Below are positions 13,601-26,330 of a DNA stretch of 64,000 nucleotides, one piece after another (position 1 is the first letter of the stretch; the number at the start of each line of letters is the position of its first letter). The position numbers were made by a program, and so were the translations under genes. Location: assembly GCA_038380795.1 (NCBI GenBank), contig CM076259.1:72179948-72243947 (forward strand), read 5' to 3'. The notes below the pieces were generated by a model. It saw only the letters and a program-made list of their open reading frames with translations. It was not told where the DNA came from and searched no databases. This DNA comes from Pyrocephalus nanus. Its lineage: Eukaryota; Chordata; Aves; Passeriformes; Tyrannidae.

Positions 13601-14957
13601 CTCTCTGTGAGGATTCCATCACATACAGCTTTAGGGAGCTATAAGAAAGGTGTCTACATCTCCCGGTCACCCATTATAATCACTAGAGAAAAAGTTTGTG
13701 GTTTTTTTAGAGCAGATTCTCCATATTTGCATTAAATATCTACATTTTGAAGAGACAATGTGTCTTTCTCTCTATCACAAAAAAAAAAGGAAAAATTAAA
13801 ATCCTGTGATAAATCATATTTTACGTCTCTTTCTTCTGCCAATTGTAAAATGAAGAATACAGTCCTGCCTTTCTTCTCAGAAGAATAATGAGTTTTAAAT
13901 CTGAAGCACCGTGAATTGTACTGGGTTTATAGATAAACATGAACCTTTGGACATAGAAATCGAACTGATAGATCTAATTATCAACAAATAATTCTGATAT
14001 AGCAATCCATTAGTGAATGACCCATGACATGACAACCTCTATAGTTTACAAAAGCACAGAAAGAAATGCCAGATTTATAGGATCGTGAAAAAAAGGAACC
14101 TGAAACTCAGTCCCAAATATAAGTGTATCCTGAGGTTAAATCTGCTTTTACTCTTCCACAAATAAATTGAAAGTAAATATACAGGATTAAGACTTGAGTT
14201 TTCCATGTAATGATACTGTTGCAAGTGACACAACAACTTGTGTAAATGCATAGAAATCCTAAGATTTTATAAGTATATCATGGGGTGAGAAAAAATAAAA
14301 CTAGAAGCATAAATAAGAAAGCTTGAACAGCAATACTGCTACTTCTTTTCCCTCTCTTTTTATTTCCACTTTGAATGTGTGGTGTCAGCAATGTGCAATA
14401 AGCAATATACAATAAAACTTCAACTTAGAACTGCTGAATTTTGTTTCAGGTATTAAAAATACAGCTTTGAAGTTCTTCACATCTTTCATTAAATTTTTTT
14501 CTATTTCATTTTTTTTAAAGTGTTGTCAATATAGGCTTCATGTTCACTACCAAAACATCATGTTCTTTCTTTCTTCATTTTATATATTTTCAAAAAAAGA
14601 TTACAAACATAAATACTTTGTACAAGGCTGTGGAATTTAGTCTCTGTATTTCTACTAGGAGACAGTTAATTTGAGCACTGAGCACTGTATTTCTCACCGT
14701 GGCTTATAATATGGACATATTAACCTGTAAAAGGAAATAAAGTACTGTATAACCTAAGTTACAAAAAGCTTTTTAGCCCTCTTCTGAGAAATAAGTCACA
14801 ATGCTCTTTCATTGAAATTTATGCAAACCAACAACAATAAAGGAAGTAAAAGAAACTAACATGCTGGAACCACTCAGTTTGCTTATCTCAGGAATCATCT
14901 AACAGGAAATTTTTACTATTTGTTCTGAAATATATGTCACAAAACTAGTAAAGTTCT
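10677..14957. other. Intergenic desert
   Basis: No gene is supported. Short ORFs at 11782-12075 (minus), 12111-12296, 12582-12827 and 13360-13644 have no recognisable domain. The stretch holds an alternating AT microsatellite-like patch at about 12380-12410 and an unusual CpG-dense segment at about 12609-12665, described separately. Confidence 0.6.
12609..12665. other. CpG-dense segment with small hairpin, origin unknown
   Basis: In otherwise CpG-poor sequence, 12617-12630 holds three CpGs in 14 bases. It forms a perfect 5-bp inverted repeat (cttcg / cgaag) around a 4-base loop. The following 35 bases are also GC-richer than the flanks. It could be a remnant of an unrecognised retroposon or a conserved noncoding element. 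I cannot assign a family. Confidence 0.35.
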
Positions 14958-15690
14958 CAGGATCACAGAATAATAGAATAGTATGGGGTGGAAGGGACCT
15001 TAAAGGACCTCTAGTCCAACCCTTCTGTAATAAGCAGGGATATCTTCAGCTAGATTAAGTTTCTCGTAGCCCTGTCCAACCTGACTGAATGTTTCCAGGA
15101 ATGGGACACTCTGCTTTAGAGTTTCACTACCCTCACTGTAAAATGATCTAGTCTAAAGCTACTCTCTTTAGATTTAAAACCATTGTCCTATCACAACAGG
15201 TCTTGCTGCTGAGAGATTTGTCCCCATCTTCCTTACAAGCTCCCTTTAAGTACTGAAAGGCCACAATAAGGTCTTCCTGGAGTCTTCTCCAGGTTAACCA
15301 ACCCAAACTCTCTCAGACTTTCCTCATAGGAGAGGTTCTTCAGCCCTCTGATCACTTCTGTTGCTCCCCTCTGGACCCAGTCCAACAGGTCCACGTCTTT
15401 CCTGTGCTGAGGACCCCAGAACTGGATGCAGTACTCCAGAAGGTGTCATCCAAGAACAGAGTAGAGGAGGAGAATCCCCTGCTTTGACCTGCTGGCCATG
15501 GTTCTCTTGATGTAGCTTTCTGGGCTGTGAATGCATGTCCTTTTTTTATTCACCTGCATCCCCAAGTCCTTCTTGGCAGGGCTGCTCCCAGTCCTTCGTC
15601 CCCAAGCCTGCATTGATACCAAGGATTGTCCTGACCCAGATGCAGCACTTTGCATTTAACTTTATTGAATCTCATTCACAAATAAAAGTG
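14958..15690 (-). mobile_element. CR1 LINE, long 3' fragment, reverse orientation
   Basis: The plus strand begins with an antisense CR1 tail ('cagaataatagaatagtatgg', 'ggaagggaccttaaag'). It proceeds through the antisense ORF2 end: 'aactctctcagactttcctcat' is the antisense of the YEERLRE region, and 'ccccagaactggatgcagta' of the VQFW/LEYC region. It reaches about the family position upstream of 'ggtgaataaaaaaagg'. Multiple stops and frameshifts break the frame. It differs clearly in sequence from the 9.9 and 17.9 kb copies, so it is another, probably older, CR1 subfamily. Confidence 0.9.
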
Positions 15691-17457
15691 AGAGGCTTAA
15701 AATCTTTTTGAGGCATAATGGAAAATGGGCCTTCAGATGTTACCTGAGGAACAGGGGTGGGGACTGCAAGAGATTTTTTTTTTTTTTTTTAAAGACATCA
15801 GGGACAAAACAGTGCGTGGAAGTATACAGATGTACACATGAACGCTTATGCATATTTTACACATTTTACACACCTACTAACAAATTTCTTTAAGTGTGTT
15901 CACTCATTTTCTTTCAGTGGAGAAGTTTTCACATCATCACTTGTTTTGAAGGAGAAAGACATCCATCTATTTGATACTCTAGATGATTTCTAAGCTGAAG
16001 ACATGACATATGCTATTAAATGTTGTCTTAACAGTATTGCTGTTCTGCAATCATTACAAAGTAATTGTAGTATGGAACAATACACAGAGAACATCTGCAA
16101 TAAAAAAAAAAAATACGTGTTTTAAATGGTTTTGTGAATACATGCCCTGGGGTTAGACATAACTGTAGAATTGTGTTTGAACAAAACCCAAGGTGACAGT
16201 TAAGGGAGCACACTAATTTAATAACAGTTGATGAATTAAGAAACTGTATTACTTTTTAAAATCACTTAGGAAGTCTCCTTTCAAACCCTTTGGTAGTCTG
16301 GTTGATTCTTCTGGACAGCATGTCAAAAAGATTTGGAAATACACAGTCTGTAGAAACCACCATGTCTGGTTTAGCTTCTTTTTCACATTCTGAAGAAGCT
16401 TACATCAAAGCTTTATATTTCCATTCCAATAAATATGTTCTGTATGAGAGTTTTCCTTTTGGGACAAAATAGTGCTGATTATCACAAAATTTATTCTGAA
16501 CTGAATACATAACTTGTAGCATCCATCACTTTTAAATATACTTCCTTTCAAAGAAAAAGAATATGTTAATGACAAAAAGTCCAAGCATCCTTAATGGTGA
16601 TAAACTCTTCCTTTATATTTACCGACAGAAACCAAACAATTTACAAAAATTTAAATTTCCAGGAAAACTCTTAATATGATAGCATAAATATCCAATGATT
16701 CAAATCAAATATCACAAATTTTATAAACCCAGTGTCAAAAAATGAATATGGAACGATTTTGGCTTGAAAGTTTTGGTTTCTAAAATTTTTTCAAAACAAT
16801 CAGGACATGACTATGACTGAAATAAAAAGAAAAGAAACAAAACCTTACAAGCCCAAAAGATAATTCCCAGTACTCACAAAGTCCTCAAACAAAGAAATTT
16901 CTGTTATTTTTTAAATGGATTTAGACATTCTCATATTTACCCTTGATATTTCCACTTCTATAATAGATTATTCCAATGAATTCTTCATGAAGCACAAATT
17001 AACATGATTGCCAACCTGACATGAAGTTGGTGCTCCTCTTAGTAGTGGTGGATAAAGACAATGTCATTATTTGAGAAAAGGCAGAAATTCTGGAGCAGGC
17101 ATGTTTTTAAATAAAGAAGAGACATTAATTATAGCGCAAACATGTTTCTGTGTACATATTTCTATGCAGCACAAGTTCTAGCTCCAACTTTTTATTTTTC
17201 AGGGGTCATTCTGAATCTTAAAAAATACCACAGCTAGCACTGAATACTATGAACAACACTCTAGTTTAACAACTCCATGCAAACCCAATGTTAAATGGAA
17301 TAAAATACACCTGCTAATTAATTTTGTCTCCTGCTTTTGGAAGTGGTTTAAAGCATCAACAATGTCCTGAGTTGTGGATTAAAAGTTTAATCCCATGAAA
17401 AATATGGGAATTTTGTCCTACAGCAAGAGTGATAACAATGTAACATCCTTTGTTTTT
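15691..17457. other. Intergenic, nothing recognised
   Basis: AT-rich sequence with a poly-T run at about 15774-15791 and no supported gene. The short ORFs present are domain-free. Confidence 0.6.
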
Positions 17458-17516
17458 CCTTTCCTTTTTTTTTTTTTTCTTTTTTTTTTTTTTCTTTTTT
17501 TTTTCTTCTTTTTTCC
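17458..17516. repeat. Polypyrimidine (T/C) tract
   Basis: About 60 bases of T runs separated by single C residues. It abuts the 5' edge of the CR1 fragment that follows. Confidence 0.95.
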
Positions 17517-17848
17517 TATGAGGAGAAGCTGAGAGAATTAGGTTTGTTCAGTCTGGAAAAGAAATCTTGAGAGGGACTTTTTACAAGACCTTGTAGTGAC
17601 AGGACAAGGGGGAATAGATTCAAATGAAAAGAGAGTAGGTTTAGATTAAGTTTTATTAAAAAATTCTTTACATCGTTAGACACTGAAACAGTTTACCTAG
17701 TGAAGTTGTGGATGCCCCATCCCTGGAGGTGTTCCAGGCCAGGACTTTGAGCAACCTGGTCTAATGAAAGGTGTCCCAGGGAGATTGGAGCTAGCTGATC
17801 TTTAAGTAAGATCTCTTCCAACTTAAACCACTCAGTGATTCTATGATT
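17517..17848 (+). mobile_element. CR1 LINE, internally deleted 3' fragment
   Basis: It starts at the YEEKLREL-like part of ORF2 ('tatgaggagaagctgagaga'). It shows the conserved 'ggatgccccatccctggagg' stretch near the ORF end and finishes with 'gtgattctatgattt'. Compared with the neighbouring copy, several stretches inside are missing or shortened, and the frame is broken. Another CR1 in the same orientation follows directly. Confidence 0.9.
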
Positions 17849-17851
17849 TAT

Positions 17852-18699
17852 AGTAGGCAGGAGGGCTCTGCAGAGGGACCTGGACAGACTAGAAAGTTGG
17901 GTTGATTCCCGTGGGATGAGGATCAATAAGGCCAAGTGCCGGGTCCTGCACTTTGGCCACAACAACCCCCTGCAGTGCTACAGACTGGGCACAGAGTGGC
18001 TGGAGAGCAGCCAGGTGGAAAGAGATCTGGGAATCTGGATTGACAGAAGCTGAACATGAGCCAGCAGTGTGCCCAGGTGGCCAAGAAGGCCAATGGCATC
18101 CTGGCCTGCATCAGGAACAGTGTGGCCAGCAGGACCAGAGAAGTGATCCTTCGCCTGTACTCAGCACTGGTGAGGCCACACCTGGAGTATTGTGTTCAGT
18201 TCTGGGCCCCTCAGTTCAGGAAAGACCTTGAGGTGCTGGAGCAGGTCCAGAGAAGAGAAACCAGGCTGATGAAGGGACTCGAGCACAAGTCCTATGGGGA
18301 GAGGCTGAGGGAGCTGGGGTTGTTTAGTCTGGAGAAGAGGAGGCTCAGGGGTGACCTCATCACTCTCTACAACTCCCTGAAAGGAGGTTGTAGCCAAGTG
18401 GGGGTCAGTCTCTTCTCCCAGGCATTCAGCAGCAGGATAAGAGGGCACAGGCTCAAGGTCTGTCAGGGGAGGTTTAGATTGGATATTAGAAAGAAGTTCT
18501 TTACAGAGAGAGTGATCAGGCGTTGGAATGGCCTGCCCAGAGAGGTGGTGGATTCACCATCCCTGGAAGTTTTTAAGATGAGGCTGGATGTGGCACTGAG
18601 TGCCATGATCTAGTAATCACAGTGGGGCTGCATCAAGGGTTGGACTTGATGATCTCAGAGATCTCTTCCAACCCAGTTAATTTTATGATTCTATGATTT
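17852..18699 (+). mobile_element. CR1 LINE, 5'-truncated, one frameshift in RT end
   Basis: Same subfamily as the copy at 9.9 kb, but extending about 90 bases further 5'. From 18056 to 18613 the frame is open for 185 codons and shows [53 protein letters not shown] and [19 protein letters not shown]. Upstream of that the frame differs because one G is missing near 18046 ('gacagaagctg' against 'gacaggaagctg' in the sister copy). The 3' UTR has 'gatctcagagatctcttcc' and an 'attctatgattt' tail. It is a retrotransposon remnant, not a host gene. Confidence 0.95.
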
Positions 18700-21600
18700 G
18701 ACCTATGATAGTCTGCCTCTCTCTCCAGACTATAAGATTTAAATTATATTGTATACATATGTTTAGTCACAATGACTATAAGAAAAGAAGGACTTACTTT
18801 TTTTTTCCTTGTCCTATGTGTTTTAAAATGCATCAGTGAGTATTTATACTTGTTAGCTATGTAAAAACAAAAATCTCACTATTGACCTTAGAATCTTTAA
18901 CCTGAAATTTCTACTCCAACAATGGATTAATTGTACCCACAATAATCTTGACAGATGATTGTCCAGCTTTATTTAAAGACACTTGAAAAAGAGATTTAAC
19001 AGCATCTCAGTTTATTTAAATGCTCTGCTAGCTTTATAATAAAGTTTCATGAGTTTCTTTTTTTAGTTGCATCTAACCTGATTTTTTTCCCATTCAATTT
19101 TAAGACCATTATTATTTTTGTGTCTTAGAAATTATTCCTTTCCCCTTTATACCATAATTTTAGGTATTAAAAAGATTGTCATGTTGCTTTTTCCTTGGTT
19201 TTTGTTAGTATGAACAGTTCCAGTTCATTCAATCTTTGCATCGCAATCATGTTTTCTAGACGCTGGTAATTTTTTGACCACCTCTTACCTTTTTTCAGCT
19301 GTTACAAATCATTCTTTAAGTATGCTGCACAAACCTGACAACAGTTATTTATCTGAGCCATTTCTGGTTTTGAATAAACAGGACATATTACTATTTGTTG
19401 CACATCTGTTTTCTTTGAAAAAGTAGCTGTCTTTAATAGCAATCAGTTCACTCTAATAACTTACCAAGGAGTTCCAAAGATTTTTTATTTATATGTAATT
19501 TATACGCATGCATACATACTTCTACATGTCTGTATATGCATACCTTAGACCATGCACACTTTGTGTATGCATATATGCATATGTTAGACCATGATTTTGA
19601 CCATGATCTTTTACTTCTTTCAAACATCTTGTTGCTTTTCCCTTTAAATCAATAAATAAAGAGTAAAAATGTTTTCTTCATTGTTATTAGTAAATGTGAT
19701 CACACTCAAAGAAAGTGTTCAGCACTGTACAGTTGCTTTGTCCTATCATAAGCTTTCTGTAACTAAGGTGAAAAAGACCTGTGATTCATTGCAGAAGAAT
19801 TCAGACTCTATAAAGGAGCATGAACCTTATTCTCTTTCCCATTTGCAAAGGAACGGTTACACAAATAATATGTTATGTGCAAATATACGTGGGTAAATAC
19901 AACCGTAAAGATTAGTGCCATCAAAGAGTGAAGTTTGGGAATTACTGAATTTTTTTTCTGATATAAATAAGCAAACATATCCTAGAGTTAAACTGTTAAG
20001 TTTAATTTTCAGTCTGCAAATATACCTTTGTGTAATATATTGCCTTATGACTCCTGAAGACCATGAAGCTACAGTTTTTTCACTGAAATCGCACAGCTGA
20101 CACAACTCTCTCTGGAAGACTGAGTTGAATTCTTGTTATTAGAACTCTGAATTAAAACCTTACAATGGGATGTTTTCCATAAACCAGAGAAAATGTCATT
20201 TGCCTATTTGTAAGTTAATAAGACTGACAGTTATATAAGACTGACAGGCTATAAGGAAATCTCTTTGGAGACATTTAGAAAAATGAACAAGCAATATTTT
20301 TGTAGTTTTGGTCGTTTAAGCTAGTTTTCATATGGACACAATCACTATACAAAATTTAAGGTAAAAAAGGATTCATACTATCATTTCAGGGACTTTTTTA
20401 TTCTACATTTATTAAAAAATTCATTTTACATAAAGTCAGTCTTTGATAAAATACATATTTATTAGAGGCTATCTAGTCTCTCCAGTACCGTTGCTGGTAT
20501 GAATAAGAACATGACTACTATTAGAGAAAAATATTAATAAATATGGAAATTTATTAAATTTACTACTTTAGCTCTCAGTAACTACTTCAAGAATAGCAAA
20601 TCTTTAATAATTCCTTTATATAAAAAAATTTTAGGCCCTGGTCCTGCACTTTCTCAAGTTCTGTACCCTATTTAATTTTTATTTTTTTTTAAACTTACCC
20701 CTTTTAGAAGTTTGAATTTCCAGAACAAAGATCCCTTCAGTAACTTTTTTCTTTCTTGTGATTTAACCCTTGTACAGCCTCCACTTGGAAGTATTACCTT
20801 TGTTTCTAGTATACTCCAACCTATATGTGTGGAGATCAGCAGCTTTTCATTAGAATAACACAAGGTGCAGTCTTGTTTAGAAAATAAGGTTCTAAAAGCA
20901 AAACTAAATAAGCAGTATACACTATAGGGAAATATAGACTTTTTCTTTGTTAAAAAATCATTTCAATAACTTAAAAAGCAGGATGTACAGTGTGGAAAAT
21001 ATTCTTTCTCTGGAAAAAAAAAAATTGAAACATTAAACTCTGGTTTACAAAGAAGTGCCACCATAGAAAACACACATTTTAAACTAAATGAAGTAATAAA
21101 TGAAAATATGGAAGAAAAAGTTGTATGCTTTATGGACTAATGTTCATTCAGAAAGTTTATTTTGAATTGTGCTCCTTGGGTGAAAATGGTGCTGAATATG
21201 ACTATGAATATACTATCTTGGTGCTTAACACTTACCTTTTATTTCTGCTTTAAATGTATTCCTCAATTCTATTGATGCCATACCTGACTGTCGTTTTCAC
21301 CAGAAGGTTTTTTCAGTGTCTGCCCAAATTTTGGTATAGGCAAATGGAGCATATCAAAGGCACTTAGCTGAGAATTTATTGTTATTTCAATTAATGTTTT
21401 AATTGTCCAAAGGTCTAAATTATATAATACAGAAAATCCTTGCTAATAACACAAGTTTATTGTCAAAACAAGTAGAGGTCCTAACATCAGTATTCAGAGG
21501 AGCCATAGCTCTCTGGACTTAGTGAGGGTCCATCAGACTCTCTAATAATTTTAGGCAGTGCTGGGATTTCATCTTTGATAATACACCTAATACACACTAC

Positions 21601-22233
21601 AAACCGCAAAGAAAATATTTATTATGTCGCGTTTCTTTTATTCAAACAATTGAAATCTTTTACCAAAGATGAAATTCCTTATTGAACTTCCTGAATTTGA
21701 AGCTTAATCTGTTGATTGGCCAGCCAACTTGTGTATTCCAATGAGTGTTTTAATAGGAATGATTAAAAAATGTGTAATGGCTGCTGATCCATCTGATCCA
21801 TCATTACACCCACACCTTAAGAAAAATTAATAGGTAAATAGGTAGAAAAAGACTCAAACCTCTGCAGTTGGTTTTTTCCTCTCAAATTTTTGTTCTTGTT
21901 TTGTTGGTGGAAACAGGAAAAAGAATTGTCTTTAGGGAAAGTCTCACAGGTAAAGCTGTAGATCCAGTCAGATGATGATGTTTAAATGAAAAATAAAAAA
22001 TAATTATGAAACATTAATACAGGAAGAAGTTTCCTCTTTTGCTCCACAATAGTTGACCTTAAAAATAACTTATACTTATTCCTGCATGTCAAGGCAAATT
22101 GCATAGTTTTTTATGACTTAGTGCTTAAAAAGGAGAAGAGAAAGGAAAAAGAAAAAAAATTTTCAAACCTACCAAAACTGAAGAAAAAAGACAAAATCTT
22201 ACACATAGGATGACTATTCTTAAATATAATCAT

Positions 22234-22236
<3 letters not shown>

Positions 22237-22272
<36 letters not shown>
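22237..22272 (+). repeat. Poly(A) run of 36
   Basis: An uninterrupted run of 36 A. The preceding 100 bases do not look like a known LINE, SINE or processed cDNA, so there is no sign that it is a retroposon tail. Confidence 0.95.
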
Positions 22273-22274
<2 letters not shown>

Positions 22275-23534
22275 CGTTTCTTAGTAGTTACCATCTTTTT
22301 ATATACACACTAATTTTTCTCCCCACAAGTTAGAAGGGAATTACAGTGAAAGATTTTTGATCCACCAATAGAAGTTGTTCCAGGCTATGGGGGTCAGTTG
22401 CTTAGCTTTTTATTTACCATGTGAAGATTAAGTACATGGTGCAAGTTATTGATAATATGATCTCCTTTAGCAGGTTGGAATAATCTTCAGATACTAACGC
22501 AAAAACAGCTACCTCAAAGGCTCACAGGGTGGGCAGTCATTCGGTATGAGGGATCCTAGCCAGGCATGCATTCTAAGAGCCTGGCACCCAAATCTAACAA
22601 TTTGTATTCTTACATTAGGTTCATGAGAAATTATAATCTTAGTATGCTACAAGAATAAATTGTATGTTACACACAATTGGTCAAATAAAAAACCATAAAC
22701 TTCAGATTTGTTTAAGCTTGTATCAAAACAGAAAGTAAAATAATGAAATTTGTATTAAAAATTGCTCATAAAAGGATACAAGGTTTAAAAAACAAAGAAG
22801 CATATAATTCCTAAAGCAAAACATTCCAATTAATTTTGCCCGACAAAATTTATTCTGTAACAAATACTGAAACTTGTATCAGAACTTCCATAATACACTG
22901 ACATCTTGAAGTCTGTATTTCCCATACTCCTATTATTTTTGTGTGCAAGGCCTTTCAGCAATCAAGTTAGATGGAAAATTTTAAAGATATAATGGAAGGT
23001 ATTGAATACACTTTTTCAAGAGGATTAAAAATAGAATAAAATCATAGGCTAACCTCTAACATTTTCTGTAGGGTTTTATGAAAGATTAGAAGTCCATAAT
23101 ATCAAAACATAACACCCTGACAACCTGAAATATTTAATCATTGACAACTCTCTTCAACTGAAAAAATTAGGTGTTATTTTTGGCAAAAAAAGTCTTCCTG
23201 TGTGAAATAGTGAGGATTTTGAAAGCATATTTTTTCATCAAGCTGTACTTTGATGGAAAATTCTCAGCCAGATTGAGATCCTTTTGTCAGCACCTCCTCC
23301 CACCCCTGTATAAATATTGAGATACTTGTTTGTCTTGTAATACCTTAACCCCAAAAGAGAAGGAAACCCGCATAGTAAGCTACACACTAGTAACTTCATT
23401 AGGATCTTAGATATCTGTTTTGTTTTAAAAGCCCAGTATAGGAACCATTGTCCAGAACAACAAACACATAGAAAGTTACTACCTGAACCCCTACAACTTC
23501 AGCTTATCTGGGCTACAAAATTATACCTGCATTA

Positions 23535-23568
23535 TAAAAAAAAAATAAAAAAAAAATAAAAAAAAAAA
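23535..23568 (+). repeat. A-rich simple repeat, A(9-10)T units
   Basis: Three runs of 9 or more A separated by single T residues. Confidence 0.9.
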
Positions 23569-24683
23569 GTGGAAAGAAAAAAACTAAAAAAGAAAAGAAG
23601 CAACATGGATCATGAAGCAAAATACATGACAGGTTATGCAGAGAAAAAGGATAAACACTTGAAATATTTTAATGTCTTTACCCTTTTTTTGTAAGGACTT
23701 ATTTGTTTTTATGTTTTGTGCTGGGTTTTTAATTATTTTTTTTTTTTTAATGAAAACATGGCTAATGTTTTTCAGTCCTCTGGAAAAAGATACTCCTATA
23801 ATCATCAAAACCTAGAAATTTCATATTATTCTAACATTCCACTGATGCAGTTGCAAATCTGATCCTAGCTAAGTGGCAAATTAAGCTGAGGAAACAATAA
23901 ATGTGAGTGTACATCGAATACCATTCAGAGAATAGAGTAAAAAAATTGAAAAAGCACTTGTTTTTTAGATATAGTGATTATATAGTGGTACTCCTTTTTG
24001 TAGGAGATTTTAAACAGTCAAAATCTGTTTGCATCAAATAGATTCTGACCTGACAAAATCAGTTACATTTGGAGAATCACCTTGTTTCAAGTGCTGCTTC
24101 ATAATTCAAAAGATTCAAAGTAGAATTTTATGTAAAAATATATTTTGTTTGAAAAGTACATTACTCATATACTGCATAACAATTTTGCCTTCTGGCAAAT
24201 AGAATATGTTAAGTAAGTACTGTTAAAACCTAGAAGATCTTTTGAAAATTAAGACTATTGTTACCTTAGAAATGTGTGAAGAATTACACCAGCAATTAAC
24301 AAGGTTAATAAATTCAACTAGTACAGAAATGTATCACTCTTTCAAGAGTTTCAAATAGTTTCAGCATTTTATTTAGAAATTTGAAATCATCTGTTATGTA
24401 CAAAAAATGCTTTTAGTAATAAACTTAGGCAGCCACAGTTCACCATCACCATCTGACCACCTTCAGAGAAATAATGCTTAATGTGATGCAGCATTCATGT
24501 TAATGCATCTCTGATTCTCACACAAGTTAGCTGAAAAGCCTTAATTTCATTTATTTGGTGAGTATTGCCTTTTTTCCTTAATTTCATATTCATGAGGTCA
24601 ATGTTTAGAAGAGAAAGACTATAGACTACTTTGTCCTAAAAAGTCTTTTGCAGAATTATATTAAAGCCATATATGTTTTGCTT

Positions 24684-24912
24684 GGAAGGGACTTCTGGAA
24701 ACTGTCTGATCCAGCCTCCTGCTTCAAGCAGAACTTTTGCTTCCTCTAGACCAGCTATGACTATGTACAGCAAAGACCTTAAAATCTCTTTGCCACTGAG
24801 CTTCCACAAATACTTTAGATAACGTATCTCAGTGTTTCAGTACCTCTCATAGCGAAGAAGGTTTTCTTATCATCCAAATGTCTTTTAGGTGTTTATTATT
24901 CATATCTACCTT
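24684..24912 (-). mobile_element. CR1 LINE, old 3' fragment, reverse orientation
   Basis: The plus strand shows a degenerate antisense CR1 3' end ('ttggaagggacttctgg', 'ctgatccagcctcctgc'). It continues to the antisense of the VFFT/KKFF region near 'gaagaaggttttcttatc'. It is strongly diverged, and the boundaries are approximate. Confidence 0.75.
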
Positions 24913-26265
24913 TACAGCATACATTGTGATCTTCTGAACGTATTTAATTGTCAGAAAAAAGATAAATAGGGAAAGAAACGGAAGAAACAGATATATACCT
25001 TTCACTTTTTCAGGAGACTGTGTCATGGGAATCTTCGAAATAATTTTTGTGACCTATTTTCGTTAACATATGATCAGGTCTTACAGTTAAGAAAAGTCAC
25101 TGGTCTTGACTACTTCCTACTCATGCTGTCTGGAAAACGACTTGGTGAAACAACACTCTAATGCATTTGCAAGTGCTTTTTTATATATATATATGTGCAG
25201 ACAAAATTGTAGATTTCTAAGATGCTGTTGCATAACTCCATATCCAAAAGTATATAGCTCCTTAGCTTTAATGGCCCTTGAATCAAGACATTAATACCAA
25301 AATCTGGGGCCATTATTTCCTTTACAAGATTGCTTTAATATAGAAAATAATAAAGCTTCTATGTATTCTGTAGTCTTTTTTAATGAATAAAAATAGTCAT
25401 GGAATCTGAGCCTGCAAGAAGTCCAACTTCATATGACATTTCAGTGCTTAGAGCCTAAAATAAATGATTGCTTTAGAATCTATAGAACATGATTCAGCCT
25501 TCATAATATCATGTATGGCATCATGAAGATAGTTATCCTCAGCACATTTCCCTTCAGGAAATCTGAATGCATGAGTGGTCAATAAACAGAAATGCTACCT
25601 CCCATCCATCTCTCCTGAAGTAATATATACAGACACCTACATAACACATGAGACAGTTAAAATCTCCAAATATTAATCTTCATTTCTTTATTAGCTCATG
25701 GAAATACTTACCTTTTGTGAACAGTGGCATCTAGATTCTAAATTTTTGATTTAGTAATGTTTTACATTCAGCTTGAAGTCATATGCTGTGGAACACTGAA
25801 CACCTTGGGCCAAATGAAAGAAACAATCTCTCTTTAACTGTTGCTCAAGAACCTTTCCTCTGTAAAACATGACAGAGGTTTCTTGCTGTCCTCCAGTCCA
25901 AAAACCCAGAGTTTCTGGATTCATATAAACTAGCCTAGAATTGGCAGCTTTTAATCTTCCATCTTATCAAGTTTCATAAAAATTTCAGATATCTCTGGGG
26001 TCTGATTTAGCAGATATATTCAAAGGATATTTGACAGACAAGGTCTTTTTAGAAGTGCAATGGCAACAACCTTCCACTTGAAAATGAACATGATTGCATA
26101 GACTACTAGTTAAGCCAAACCTTTCTGGTCTACATATCATATGAATTGTATGAATACACTGTGCCGCAGGGATGGGAATCCATAATATTCTACTCTCCAA
26201 ACAGGGTTTATAACAAAGACACAAAATAATTCATCTTACTTGATCTCATTGCCCAAGAAATGTGC

Positions 26266-26330
26266 TTCTTTTTTTTTTTTTTTTTTATTTTGCTTTGGTT
26301 TGCTTTTGTGTTTGTTGGTTTTTTTTTCAC
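26266..26330. repeat. T/G-rich low-complexity tract
   Basis: Poly-T followed by TTTG-like units, of the same kind as the tract at 4.33 kb. Confidence 0.85.

Larger units (their letters stand above)
18700..24683. other. Intergenic desert
   Basis: About 6 kb of AT-rich sequence with no recognisable gene or interspersed repeat. It contains the two A-rich simple repeats listed separately. ORFs at 19669-19896 and 23584-23808 (minus) are short and domain-free. Confidence 0.6.

Noticed and set aside
13360..13644. 94-codon ORF as a possible exon
   Set aside because: It has no recognisable domain and no convincing splice sites, and its codon content is like the random AT-rich flanks.
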